From Luteolibacter yonseiensis (lineage in GTDB: Bacteria; Verrucomicrobiota; Verrucomicrobiia; Verrucomicrobiales; Akkermansiaceae), in the NCBI RefSeq assembly GCF_016595465.1, contig NZ_JAENIK010000012.1:868001-932000 (forward strand): a stretch of DNA of 64,000 nt, in the 5' to 3' direction. The notes beneath the pieces were generated by a model. That model ran no database searches, was not told the DNA's origin, and saw only the letters and a program-made list of their open reading frames with translations. How positions within the stretch are numbered: position 1 is the first letter of the stretch; every line of letters begins with the position of its first letter. This document shows positions 19,661-29,908 of this stretch, in pieces. The position numbers were made by a program, and so were the translations under genes.

Positions 19661-21982
19661 ATGAGATTCTTCCCAAACCAAATCACGCTGATTGCCGGCT
19701 GTATCTGGGTTTCCGCCGTCGCCCCTGGACATGGGAAATTGTCGGAAGCGGATCTGGTGCGGCTGGCTAGCGTGATTCCGTATGTTTCATATCAGGATGT
19801 CCTGCATGATCGTCCACCTTCCGAGCCTATTGACGACGTCGCATTGAGGGAAACGCTTGCGAAACCGATGGAAATGGCGGAGATGAAGCGGTTGGTGGAT
19901 CATTCCGATCCACGGGTGAGAATGCTGGCATTGCTCAAGCTATACCGATCCGGCGATCCACAGGCGTTCCGTTCCATACATACGAGGTCGGGCGACCCCG
20001 GCATCACCTTTCCCGCGATCCCGTTCTTCGGGTCAAGCGCCTCCCTGAGTCTCGACACGGAAGCGGAAAATCGCGAACCCGAGGTGGAGGAAGAAAAAGT
20101 CGGCGACGTGGTAAGGATGATGTTGGCCAACGTGGGATTTCACGGGAATGTGGATTTCGAAGAGTGGAGTGCGCCACGCTTGGGAAATCCGGACTGGCTT
20201 GGTTGGTATGAATTCAAGCTGAGGCAGATCATGCGGGGATCATTCTCGGTGAGAGAAAGAATGGCGGGATGTATCCTGGCTGTTGATGACTTGCTGGAAA
20301 ACCGTCCCTTCGCCGTGCGGGCTTGGCTGGCGTTCGGCCATGCGGATGACCTGTTGATGATACCCGAGGAAAATACCTTGTTCGGCACGCGGGAGGATTT
20401 GATAGCGATGGCGAAGCGGCTGGGACCGGACGCGTTGCTGGCGTTCCTGACCGACGGGACCCGTGCGGGACTGCAGAATCCAAAGCTGGATGATCCGGAA
20501 CGAGGCAAAAGGTTCCTCCTGCTGAACGCGAAAGAGATTTTCCGCAAGCAGGACGCACCCGCATTGCGCGGGTTGGGTCACTTCATCGCAGCAGCGGATG
20601 TGGATCCTGAAATGGCGGGGGTATGGCTCAGGGAAGCCTGCAGGGAATGGAACCGAGACAGTCAGGGATGGGATCGAGCCCGGGCAATGGCAGCTCTTCT
20701 GGATCTCCGTGGTGCCCAGGAAAGGAATTTCGTGGTAAAATGGTTCTATCAACTGGAAACCCAGCAGACGGGTTCAACCGCTGAGTCGGTTTTCATCAAA
20801 GAGTATCGCAGAAGGGCGCCTCAAGACTGGAGGGAATCCGTCAAAGAACTCGTGGCACATGAGGGTTTCGAGCGGATGAATCCATTGGAAACAATCCATC
20901 TCGCACGCCTGGTGAACGAACTCGGAGGCAAAACGGTGGTCGAGGAAATGGCGTGCAAGGAAGAAAACGAGTCGGAGATCCGGAACCTGCTGCGGGAGCA
21001 TTTCGGACTGCCTGGAATATCCATCAAGCGCATCCGGCCATTTTCCGGACCGTCGATCGAGCCTGCTTGGGAGGTCCCGGTGGAGGAGCCCACGACCTCA
21101 CTGGCATTGAGTCCGGACGGCAGATGGCTGGCCGTCGCGGAACGCACCGGGCGCGTGCGGGTTCACGACGCGACGGATGGCAAGGTGGTCGGGGAAACCA
21201 AGGTTGCGGGAGAGGGTCCCATGGTGAGCTTCCGGATTTCTGATGGAGCACTTTTGATACGGAATCCGAACGGATCCTTGATGAGCACATTGCAGGTTGA
21301 TCCGGTGAAACTCTTGCAAACGGTGAAATTGAACGGGATGCCGCTGGACGAATCCGTGATCGATGCGAAGGGCAGATGGCTGGCCAGCAGGGAAGCCAAC
21401 GATATCGGAATCTCGGTATGGGACCTGGAGAACAAGGCGCTGGCGTGGAACAAGAAGATGCCGATCCGTGGACTGGGGATGATTTCCATGGCTGACGACG
21501 GATCCCGGTTTGCGGTATCCGACGGATTCAACCGGCTGATCCACTTGTTCGAGCCGGGAAATGGCACACCGGTGGCGGTGCTGCGGGGGCATTCCGATGT
21601 ACCTCAACAGGCGGCGTTTTCACCTGACGGCAAGTGGCTGGTAACCGTCGGCGAGGAGACGAGAGTGTTGTTGTGGGATGCCCGGACCGGTCAGTCTCTC
21701 GACGGATGGGTCAATACAACATCCCATGCGGCAGCCGTGGAATTCTCGCCGGATTCAGCATCGTTTTACCTCGAAGGCGGTATGGATCAAATCGCACGGG
21801 TGGATGTGAAAAGCGGCATTTCAAGCAAGTCATTGACGTATACAGGCAATTGGGTGTCCTCAATGGTCGCGGTAGAGGACGGGCTGTTCGCATTGATCGG
21901 AAAACCCGGCTCAGTCCGTGGGTATGGCTCGCTGGTCCGCTGGCGGTTCAGCGGGAAACAGGCGTTGCCTCCTTCCAGATAA
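19661..21982 (+). CDS. Secreted WD40-repeat protein with helical N-terminal domain
   Basis: 773 residues. A signal peptide (ITLIAGCIWVSAVAPGHG) precedes about 440 residues of mainly helical, HEAT-like sequence (for example HSDPRVRMLALLKLYRSGDP). From about 480 to the end there is a beta-propeller built from WD40-type blades: TTSLALSPDGRWLAVAE, VRVHDATDGKVVGET, VAVLRGHSDVPQQAAFSPDG and VLLWDARTGQSL. Such periplasmic or surface propellers are common in Verrucomicrobiota and act as protein- or ligand-binding scaffolds. No enzymatic motif is visible. The stop codon is 9 bases from the convergent thioesterase gene. Confidence 0.82.
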   Translation: MRFFPNQITLIAGCIWVSAVAPGHGKLSEADLVRLASVIPYVSYQDVLHDRPPSEPIDDVALRETLAKPMEMAEMKRLVDHSDPRVRMLALLKLYRSGDPQAFRSIHTRSGDPGITFPAIPFFGSSASLSLDTEAENREPEVEEEKVGDVVRMMLANVGFHGNVDFEEWSAPRLGNPDWLGWYEFKLRQIMRGSFSVRERMAGCILAVDDLLENRPFAVRAWLAFGHADDLLMIPEENTLFGTREDLIAMAKRLGPDALLAFLTDGTRAGLQNPKLDDPERGKRFLLLNAKEIFRKQDAPALRGLGHFIAAADVDPEMAGVWLREACREWNRDSQGWDRARAMAALLDLRGAQERNFVVKWFYQLETQQTGSTAESVFIKEYRRRAPQDWRESVKELVAHEGFERMNPLETIHLARLVNELGGKTVVEEMACKEENESEIRNLLREHFGLPGISIKRIRPFSGPSIEPAWEVPVEEPTTSLALSPDGRWLAVAERTGRVRVHDATDGKVVGETKVAGEGPMVSFRISDGALLIRNPNGSLMSTLQVDPVKLLQTVKLNGMPLDESVIDAKGRWLASREANDIGISVWDLENKALAWNKKMPIRGLGMISMADDGSRFAVSDGFNRLIHLFEPGNGTPVAVLRGHSDVPQQAAFSPDGKWLVTVGEETRVLLWDARTGQSLDGWVNTTSHAAAVEFSPDSASFYLEGGMDQIARVDVKSGISSKSLTYTGNWVSSMVAVEDGLFALIGKPGSVRGYGSLVRWRFSGKQALPPSR

Positions 21983-21990
21983 ACGGAAAC

Positions 21991-22440
21991 TCACTCCTTC
22001 AACGCCACGAAAATTCCCTCGAATCCGACACACGTTTCGCCACCTTCCTCGATGGTGACGTGGAGCCGGATGCGGGCTTTGCCTTTTTTCCCGAACCGGT
22101 TTTTGAAAGCGGCAAAAGTTGTTTCATCCGGGCATCTCGCGATCGCCCGGATATCCCCATGCACCGGACACAGGTATTCGACGGAGCTGCTTTTCACAAC
22201 GATGTGGCAGTTCCGGTCATCCAACAGCATCCACAACACGCCGTAGCCCGCGAGCGTGGCGATGGAACTGAGACTGCCGCCAAACGCCGTGCCGAGGTGG
22301 TTGTGATTCACCGCCAGTGGCGCGGTCAGGATCAAGGCCTCCGCATCGAACCGTTCCACGGCAACGCCCATCGCCCGGGTGATGGGGATCTGCGCGTGGA
22401 AAAACGCTTCGGTTTCGCGGCGGAGTGTTTCGTTGGACAT
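21991..22440 (-). CDS. Hotdog-fold thioesterase (YiiD C-terminal-domain type)
   Basis: 149 residues started at MSNETLRRE (22440); an in-frame ATG 30 bases upstream lies inside a repeat. The hotdog core is visible as GVAVERFDAEALILTAPLAVNHNHLGTAFGGSLSSIATLAGY, with the NHLGTAFGGSL segment typical of the YiiD C-terminal thioesterase family. These hydrolyse acyl-CoA or acyl-ACP thioesters; the substrate here is unknown. It lies downstream of aspS on the same strand but is separated by about 200 bases carrying a pair of inverted repeats, so co-transcription is uncertain. Confidence 0.85.
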   Translation of the reverse strand: MSNETLRRETEAFFHAQIPITRAMGVAVERFDAEALILTAPLAVNHNHLGTAFGGSLSSIATLAGYGVLWMLLDDRNCHIVVKSSSVEYLCPVHGDIRAIARCPDETTFAAFKNRFGKKGKARIRLHVTIEEGGETCVGFEGIFVALKE

Positions 22441-22447
22441 GGAAATT

Positions 22448-22468
22448 GGAGCGCGGAATTCATTCCGC
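22448..22468 (-). repeat. 21-bp palindromic interspersed repeat, copy 1 (inverted)
   Basis: Read on the minus strand, this 21-bp unit is identical to the copy at 22610-22630; each contains GGAATGAATTCCGCGCTCC. The core (GCGGAAT-GA-ATTCCGC) is itself palindromic. The two copies are inverted relative to each other in the aspS/thioesterase gap. Confidence 0.85.
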
Positions 22469-22609
22469 ACGAGTTCCGGAAAAGCATACGCTTCCCCGGC
22501 TCACACGAAAACGGCGGCTGAAAATTTCCCACGAACTCCAAAAGAGGAGACACGACCAGGATGGATCCGGTGCGGGGCTATTGAATCGGGAGGAGAGTCC
22601 CCGGTTCGC

Positions 22610-22630
22610 GCGGAATGAATTCCGCGCTCC
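22610..22630 (+). repeat. 21-bp palindromic interspersed repeat, copy 2
   Basis: Exact inverse match of copy 1, preceded by TTCGC and followed by CGGTGG, flanks also seen at the 39.6-kb copy. It lies 10 bases past the aspS stop codon. Confidence 0.85.
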
Positions 22631-22640
22631 CGGTGGCGGG

Positions 22641-24449
<1,809 letters not shown>

Positions 24450-24496
24450 GGAGGAAATTCTGATTCTAAAATCTTAGGTTCTAAACGGTGCGGCGT

Positions 24497-25792
24497 TCAA
24501 GCCAGCAATGGACCGTCGGGTTGGAGCAGGCGGTCGGTGAGCCAGTCGATGGCGGTGGAGGCGTAACCGGATTCCTCGGTACGGCTGGCGAGGACCTTGA
24601 GCTTGAGTTCGGGATACTCGGCTCCGACAACGAGGGCGAAACGCGCGCCGCATTTTTCGGCGTGTTGGAACTGCTTGCCGACCTTGGCATTTGCCAGCGG
24701 CAGGTCTGCGGAAATCCCGGCGCGACGGAGGCTGGTGACGAGTTGGAGGGACTCGGCGCGCTTCGTTTCATCCGCCACGACAACGTAGATGTCGCAGGCC
24801 GCCGCGTTGCGCTGGAGCCAGACCTCCATCTGCATCGCGGCGTGGGTGGTCTCCTCGATGAGGTTCCGGATGACGTAGTCTCCCATTGCGAATCCGGTCA
24901 CCGGCATGTCCGCGGCACCATCCGAGATGGTCGCGATGAGCGTGTCGTAACGACCGCCACCGGCGACCGCGCGCATGGATTTCTTCGAATCGAACACCTC
25001 GAAAACAACGCCGGTATAGTAGGCGAGTCCGCGGACGATCGAGAGGTCCAGCTCCACGAAATCCCCGAAACCACGGGCGGCCAAGTCCTCTTGAATGGCG
25101 AGATAAGCGGCGGAAGCGTTCGCCGGATCGGCGATGAATCCGCGCACGTCTTCCGGCGTGAGGGAAAATTCCGCGAGTTTCTGCGCCAGCGCTTCCGGTT
25201 TGTCGCGCTCGATCTTGTCGATGATGCTGAGGAAATCCGTGACACGTTCCTCCGGGACACCGTTTGCGGCGGCGTAGTCGGTCCATGCCTTGCGGTCGGA
25301 AACCCGCACCACGAAGTCACCGGCGACGAATCCGAAGGACAACATGGTTTCGATGGCAAGCGCGATCAGCTCGGCATCCGCGGACGGACCGGCTTCGCCG
25401 AGGATGTCCACGTTGAACTGGTGGAACTCGCGTCCCCTTCCCTTCTGCGGTTTTTCATAGCGGAAACATTGGCCGATCTCGAACCACTTGAGAGGCTTGG
25501 GAAAATCCCGCTGGTGTTGTGCCGCGATACGGGCCAGCGACGGGGTCACCTCGGGGCGCAGGGTGACATCACGTCCACCCTGATCTTCAAAACGAAAGAG
25601 TTGCGTGGAAAGTTCACCACCGGATTTTTTCAAATACAGTCCTGTGTCCTCAAGGATCGGAGACTCATATTCGACAAACCCGAATCGACGTGCCACGCCG
25701 CGCCAGGTCTCGAACAAATAATTGCGAACCGCGCATTCACGGGGGGTGAAGTCGCGGAATCCTGGGAGTGCTTGGAAAATGGGTCCTGCCAT
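24497..25792 (-). CDS. hisS: Histidyl-tRNA synthetase
   Basis: 431 residues from MAGPIFQALPGFRDF (25792); an ATG 21 bases further upstream is possible but adds only a basic stub. Class II motifs are present: motif 2 region FRYEKPQKGRGREFHQFN, the histidine-specific GLAYYTGVVFE and AGGGRYD, and a C-terminal anticodon domain ending in WLTDRLLQ. The pairing of hisS directly before aspS on one strand is a common bacterial arrangement. It starts 54 bases after the DCC-family gene. Confidence 0.95.
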   Translation of the reverse strand: MAGPIFQALPGFRDFTPRECAVRNYLFETWRGVARRFGFVEYESPILEDTGLYLKKSGGELSTQLFRFEDQGGRDVTLRPEVTPSLARIAAQHQRDFPKPLKWFEIGQCFRYEKPQKGRGREFHQFNVDILGEAGPSADAELIALAIETMLSFGFVAGDFVVRVSDRKAWTDYAAANGVPEERVTDFLSIIDKIERDKPEALAQKLAEFSLTPEDVRGFIADPANASAAYLAIQEDLAARGFGDFVELDLSIVRGLAYYTGVVFEVFDSKKSMRAVAGGGRYDTLIATISDGAADMPVTGFAMGDYVIRNLIEETTHAAMQMEVWLQRNAAACDIYVVVADETKRAESLQLVTSLRRAGISADLPLANAKVGKQFQHAEKCGARFALVVGAEYPELKLKVLASRTEESGYASTAIDWLTDRLLQPDGPLLA

Positions 25793-25846
25793 GGGCGGGC
25801 GGCGAGGATGCACGGCGTTCCCCGCTTTTCAAGACAGGATTGCCGC

Positions 25847-26245
25847 TTATTCAAGAAGACGTTTCCGGACCTCCGGGTCCGGAAGCGAACAAACGTCGGA
25901 TTTCCCCACGAACCGGTAGCGGTTGTCCGCGATCCAACCGTAGACCATGTCCCGCAACGGCTTAGGAATGAACCGGGCGGCTCTCGTCACCCGCCACCAA
26001 CCGCCGAGAGCGCGGGCGAGTTCGATGAGTGCGTCGCTTTTCATGAAAATTTTCCCATCGGGTTGGCTCATGACAACCATCGTGCCGCCGGTTTTCGCAG
26101 AATGGCGGGTGAGGTCGAGTTCCGCCGCGAGCCTGCCCTGCAGAGGAGCGAAGGACACATGTCCGCGCTTGTCGAACGCCACCACCCGACGGACCAGACG
26201 CGAGCAGAACGCGCAGTCACCGTCGAAGAATAGTACCCAGCTCAT
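25847..26245 (-). CDS. DCC-family thiol-disulfide oxidoreductase-like protein (DUF393)
   Basis: 132 residues beginning MSWVLFFDGDCAFCSRLVRRV. Asp8 and the CAFC pair (Cys11, Cys14) form the DxxCxxC signature that gives the DCC family its name. A thioredoxin-like fold is predicted, but no redox partner is established for the family. It is small and without a signal peptide, so probably cytoplasmic. It sits between tilS (177 bases upstream) and hisS (54 bases downstream) on the same strand. Confidence 0.88.
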   Translation of the reverse strand: MSWVLFFDGDCAFCSRLVRRVVAFDKRGHVSFAPLQGRLAAELDLTRHSAKTGGTMVVMSQPDGKIFMKSDALIELARALGGWWRVTRAARFIPKPLRDMVYGWIADNRYRFVGKSDVCSLPDPEVRKRLLE

Positions 26246-26422
26246 GGAAGCAACTTAGGCTGTGGATGAACCTTTACCAAAGCAAATTACCAAAAACGCG
26301 AAGCCCCAAGGAGCGACGGACTCAGATCCGCCGCAGCCCATGAGATGACAATGAGGAGTGCTTCAGCGCGGCTCATTGACGCTCCATGGACATGGCGATT
26401 CGGAGATCGCCACTCCTTGACT

Positions 26423-27448
26423 TCACTCCTCATGCATCTTTTCCACCCACAATCTTCCTTCTTTGCGCCGGAGCCGTCCGCCGCCTGGCAAGTTGATGAC
26501 CGGGGCGTTTCCAACATCCAACAAGCCCAAGGCGGATTCCAACAGCTCCCGATCCACAGCCGTGACTCCGTCATCAATGAGGAATTTCCGCAATGCGAGG
26601 CGCTGCAAGGAGACAGGCAATTTCCGTAAGGCGGGCACATGCAAACGCCCCTGCGGGTCCAGGACATCCGCCTGAACAAACGCCCAATCTTCAAGAGCAG
26701 CCCGCTCCTCGGTGTCCGCCGCCCCACGAGCAAAGGCTTGGATGGAGTCACGCCCGGTGATTTCATCCAACAATGGCAGCACTTCATTCCGCAGGCGGTT
26801 GCGGATGGCGATGGGCTCCGCGTTGCTGGCGTCCTCGCGCCATGGAAGCTCGCGGGATGTAAGCCATCCGACCAGTTCGGCACGGCGGACGCCCAACAAC
26901 GGCCTGACAATTTCCAAGCTCGTCCCTTTTTTCGTAGCCATCATGGACCGCTCGCGCATGCCTTTCAAACCGTGCGACCCGCGCAAGAGGTTCCAAAGCA
27001 CGGTTTCCGCCTGATCGTCCGCATGATGCGCGAGAAGAATCCTCGGGCAGTCATGTTTCTCCGCACACCGGAAAAAGAAGGCATGGCGTTCGTTCCGTGC
27101 CGCGGTTTCCAGTGATTCGCTCCGCTCTTTGATCCGCGATGCGACGTCCGCCCGACCGATTTCACAAGGAATTCCATATCCAGCCGCCAGGTTTCCGACA
27201 AAATCCGCGTCACCTGCGGAAGCGCTGCCACGCAATCCGTGGTCGAGATGACACACCACGAGATTCTCGAATCCCGCTTCCACCAGGAAATGCAGCAGCG
27301 CGACGGAATCCGCACCGCCGGACACGCCAACCAGCCAGCGTTCTTCCCGGGAGGCGGTGGCGAACCAAGGGATGTTTTTCGCGGGAAGCACGGATTGTTT
27401 TTCGCCTCCTTTCAACCCACAGACAAACCCCATTTTCATGACTTCCAT
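26423..27448 (-). CDS. tilS: tRNA(Ile)-lysidine synthase
   Basis: 341 residues if started at the ATG at 27448. The ATP-pyrophosphatase loop GVSGGADSVALLHFL (Ser43 to Ser48 region) and CHLDHGLRG, with LLAHHADDQAETVLWNLLRGS, are the TilS N-terminal domain motifs. TilS modifies C34 of the CAU-anticodon tRNA-Ile to lysidine so it reads AUA, an essential function. The C-terminal part is shorter than in E. coli (432 residues). The start ATG shares one base with the TGA of the upstream HxlR gene (TGATG), implying translational coupling. A longer reading back to 27520 would overlap HxlR and is unlikely. Confidence 0.9.
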   Translation of the reverse strand: MEVMKMGFVCGLKGGEKQSVLPAKNIPWFATASREERWLVGVSGGADSVALLHFLVEAGFENLVVCHLDHGLRGSASAGDADFVGNLAAGYGIPCEIGRADVASRIKERSESLETAARNERHAFFFRCAEKHDCPRILLAHHADDQAETVLWNLLRGSHGLKGMRERSMMATKKGTSLEIVRPLLGVRRAELVGWLTSRELPWREDASNAEPIAIRNRLRNEVLPLLDEITGRDSIQAFARGAADTEERAALEDWAFVQADVLDPQGRLHVPALRKLPVSLQRLALRKFLIDDGVTAVDRELLESALGLLDVGNAPVINLPGGGRLRRKEGRLWVEKMHEE

Positions 27449-27837
27449 CACATCGATGACTCCGGAGGCACGTATCCCGCCCTCGCCGCCTTGACCTCTT
27501 CGTGATGGTCCTCCGCCCAATGAAAAAGCGGTGTGAGCTTCTCCAGCAACGACTCTCCGAGATGCGTCAGCGTGTATTCCACCTTGGGTGGAATGCTGGG
27601 ATGAACCTTGCGGGTGAGCAGCCCGTCCTGCTCCAAGGTCCTCAACGTCTGTGCCAGCATGCGTTGGGAAATATCCCCCACCGCCCTTTTCAAAACGGTG
27701 AAACGCATGGTGCCCCGGGAAAGCGTTGCGAGAATCAACAGGCTCCAGCGGTCTCCGATGCGATCCAGAACATCACGGATGGGACACTGCAGGGCATGGT
27801 CCGTGCCTCGCTCGACAGGTGGGAAATTCAGGTTCAT
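27448..27837 (-). CDS. HxlR-family winged-helix regulator
   Basis: 129 residues with the complete HxlR domain: [50 protein letters not shown] and [15 protein letters not shown]. Cys18 sits where redox-sensing relatives such as YodB and QorR have their conserved reactive cysteine, so a thiol-based quinone or electrophile switch is likely. It is divergent from an NmrA-type quinone-oxidoreductase-like gene, the classic partner of this family, with two related binding sites between them. Its stop codon overlaps the tilS start, which would tie tilS translation to HxlR expression. Confidence 0.93.
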   Translation of the reverse strand: MNLNFPPVERGTDHALQCPIRDVLDRIGDRWSLLILATLSRGTMRFTVLKRAVGDISQRMLAQTLRTLEQDGLLTRKVHPSIPPKVEYTLTHLGESLLEKLTPLFHWAEDHHEEVKAARAGYVPPESSM

Positions 27838-27852
27838 GAAGTTTGAAGGACG

Positions 27853-27868
27853 GTTACTTTTGCGTAAC
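27853..27868. promoter_or_regulatory. HxlR-type operator, site A
   Basis: GTTACTTTTGCGTAAC, an inverted repeat GTTAC-N6-GTAAC, 15 bases in front of the HxlR start codon. It matches site B in sequence, including the following (T/C)GACT, and is a likely autoregulatory site. Confidence 0.65.
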
Positions 27869-27890
27869 TGACTGACAAAAAAGACCCCTC

Positions 27891-27918
27891 TTGTGGGAAA
27901 TTTGCGAATCGGTATCTT
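27891..27918 (+). promoter_or_regulatory. Possible promoter of the NmrA-type gene
   Basis: TTGTGG (27891-27896), a 16-base spacer and TATCTT (27913-27918). The -10 element lies inside HxlR site B, as expected for repression. Confidence 0.4.
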
Positions 27919-27928
27919 TTCGTAACCG
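27910..27928. promoter_or_regulatory. HxlR-type operator, site B
   Basis: CGGTATCTTTTCGTAACCG, same layout as site A (CTTTT core, GTAAC right arm, GACT after) but one base shorter and with the left arm altered (GGTAT rather than GGTTA). It lies 53 bases before the start of the divergent oxidoreductase gene. Confidence 0.6.
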
Positions 27929-27981
27929 ACTCACCAAATCATACCGAGTCCGATGTATCACGTCAAACCATAACAACCATC

Positions 27982-28854
27982 ATGAGCACACGCCCCACCT
28001 TGTTCGTCACCGGAGCCTCCGGACACCTCGGTCGCAAGACCGTTGAATTCCTTCTCGCCTCGGGAAAAGGAAATATCATCGCAGGATCTCGTGATCCTGA
28101 AAAAATCGCCGACCTCGTCGCAAAAGGAGCGGAAGCCCGGGCGGTCGACTTCAATCGTTCGGAAACCCTGGCCACAGCCTTCGCCGGAGTGGACCGCCTG
28201 CTCCTCGTCAGCACCGATGCCATCGACCAACCCGGCCGCCGGCTCATCCAGCACACCGCCGCGATCCAGGCGGCCATCGACGCGGGGGTGAAACACATCA
28301 TCTACACCTCCGCCACGAACGCATCCCCGGATTCCGCGTCCATCGCCTTGCGCGATCATCATGAGACGGAGCAGGCGGTCATTTCCTCGGGACTCGGGCA
28401 TACCATTCTGCGAAACACCCTTTACATGGACAATCTCCTCATGTCCCTGCCCCAAATCCTGTCGTCCGGCCAGTGGTTCCACGCGGCAGCGGGAGGGAAA
28501 ATCGCGATGGCCACGAGGGAAGATTGCGCACGAGCTGCCGCGGCCGCACTGGAATCTGATTTTTCCGGTAACCGCATCATCGAAATCAGCGGCGCGGAAC
28601 TGCTGGACCATGACGAGACAGCTTCCATCATCAGCGGGTTATCCGGAAAACCCGTTTCCGCCATCGCCACCGATGAAGCGACACTCACCCACGCACTTCT
28701 CAACGCGGGTCTGCCCGACATTTTCGCCCGGCTGCTCGCGACATTCGATACGGCGCAGGCGAAAGGAGAATTCAACGTCCTCACCTCCGCCGTACGCGAT
28801 CTCACAGGCAAACAACCCACCACCCTCAGCGATTTTCTCAAGGATCACGTCTGA
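27982..28854 (+). CDS. NmrA/QorB-like NAD(P)-dependent oxidoreductase
   Basis: 290 residues of the atypical short-chain dehydrogenase type: nucleotide-binding VTGASGHLGRKT at about 8-20, then GSRDPEKIADLVAKGAEARAVDF. The middle has IIYTSATNASPDS and the NmrA-like LRNTLYMDNLL. The closest functional type is NAD(P)H:quinone oxidoreductase 2 (QorB), which detoxifies quinones. Being divergent from an HxlR regulator with a conserved sensing cysteine fits that role. The family also contains NAD(P)-sensing proteins without enzyme activity, so catalysis is not certain. Confidence 0.85.
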   Translation: MSTRPTLFVTGASGHLGRKTVEFLLASGKGNIIAGSRDPEKIADLVAKGAEARAVDFNRSETLATAFAGVDRLLLVSTDAIDQPGRRLIQHTAAIQAAIDAGVKHIIYTSATNASPDSASIALRDHHETEQAVISSGLGHTILRNTLYMDNLLMSLPQILSSGQWFHAAAGGKIAMATREDCARAAAAALESDFSGNRIIEISGAELLDHDETASIISGLSGKPVSAIATDEATLTHALLNAGLPDIFARLLATFDTAQAKGEFNVLTSAVRDLTGKQPTTLSDFLKDHV

Positions 28855-28988
28855 TTATTTGAAAAAATTCCACCGGATCGAGAGATTCGGTGGGCGATCC
28901 ACGCGTGGATTTTCAAAAAATCCAACAGTCGTTTCATCTTCGGAATCTTTGCTTGGCACATGCCGGAATTGCCATGAAACTTCGGGCC

Positions 28989-29777
28989 ATGCAAACCGCA
29001 GCATTTCTGAAAGACCTCTTCGACCTATCTGGAAAAACCGCCGTCATCATTGGTGGCACTGGTGAACTTTGCGGCACCATGGCCGTCGGTCTGGCCCGTG
29101 CGGGTGCGGAAGTCGTGCTCGGCGGCCGGATTCCCGAAAAGGCGGAGAAGCGGTTGGCGGAGATCGAGTCTTTCGGCGGAAAAGGCTATTACGTTCCGGT
29201 GGATGTGACGTCGCGCGAGTCGCTTCACGCGCTCCTCGACACCGTGTTGGAACGCTCGGGCCAGGTGGACATTCTCATCAACGGCGCGGGAACGAACTCA
29301 CCCACGCCTTTCCTTGAAATCCCGGAGGATGAATACCAGCGCATCATCGACACGAACCTGTCCGCGGTCTTCCGCGCCTGCCAGGTGTTCGGCCAATACT
29401 TCGTGGACGAATCCCGCCCGGCCTCCATCATCAACCTGGGCTCGATTTCCGGGCTGAATCCCCTTTCCCGCGTCTTCACCTATTCCGCCTCCAAGGCTGC
29501 GGTCCACAACCTCACCCGCAACCTCGCCCGCGAGTGGGCGGACAAGGACATCCGCGTGAACACGCTGGTCCCCGGCTTTTTCCCTGCGGAACAAAACCGC
29601 AAGGTGCTCGACGAGTCCCGCGTGCTCGACATTCTCCGCCAGACTCCGGCCTCACGCTTCGGCAATGCGGAGGAGCTCATCGGCGCGACGCTGCTGCTCG
29701 CTTCGGACAAGGCCGGCTCCTTCATCACCGGCATCGAAATGATCGTGGACGGCGGCTTCCAGGCGATGACCATTTAA
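28989..29777 (+). CDS. Short-chain dehydrogenase/reductase (mannonate oxidoreductase-like)
   Basis: 262 residues from [20 protein letters not shown]; alternative starts lie at 28974 and 28890. Classical SDR features: TGxxxGxG as [18 protein letters not shown], the NGAG motif in INGAGTN, the catalytic Ser in GSISGLNP, and YSASK with catalytic Tyr and Lys. The cofactor-side start and the central sequence resemble D-mannonate or gluconate dehydrogenases of the SDR family. The substrate is inferred. It is in a different transcription context from the NmrA gene (134 bases apart) and is followed by secA. Confidence 0.85.
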   Translation: MQTAAFLKDLFDLSGKTAVIIGGTGELCGTMAVGLARAGAEVVLGGRIPEKAEKRLAEIESFGGKGYYVPVDVTSRESLHALLDTVLERSGQVDILINGAGTNSPTPFLEIPEDEYQRIIDTNLSAVFRACQVFGQYFVDESRPASIINLGSISGLNPLSRVFTYSASKAAVHNLTRNLAREWADKDIRVNTLVPGFFPAEQNRKVLDESRVLDILRQTPASRFGNAEELIGATLLLASDKAGSFITGIEMIVDGGFQAMTI

Positions 29778-29908
29778 TAAGCAAACTCCGGGATTTACAG
29801 CGGACCGTTTCCGCCTAAATTTCCGCTTCGCGGCCGGGCTTGCACCTCTGGAACTGATGGTGTATCGCCTGCGGCGCGGCGGGCGATTCCGCCCCTACCC
29901 CTTCCTAT

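Noticed and set aside
24488..26233. 581-codon plus-strand frame opposite hisS and the DCC gene
   Set aside because: It crosses two well-recognised minus-strand genes and has no recognisable domain.
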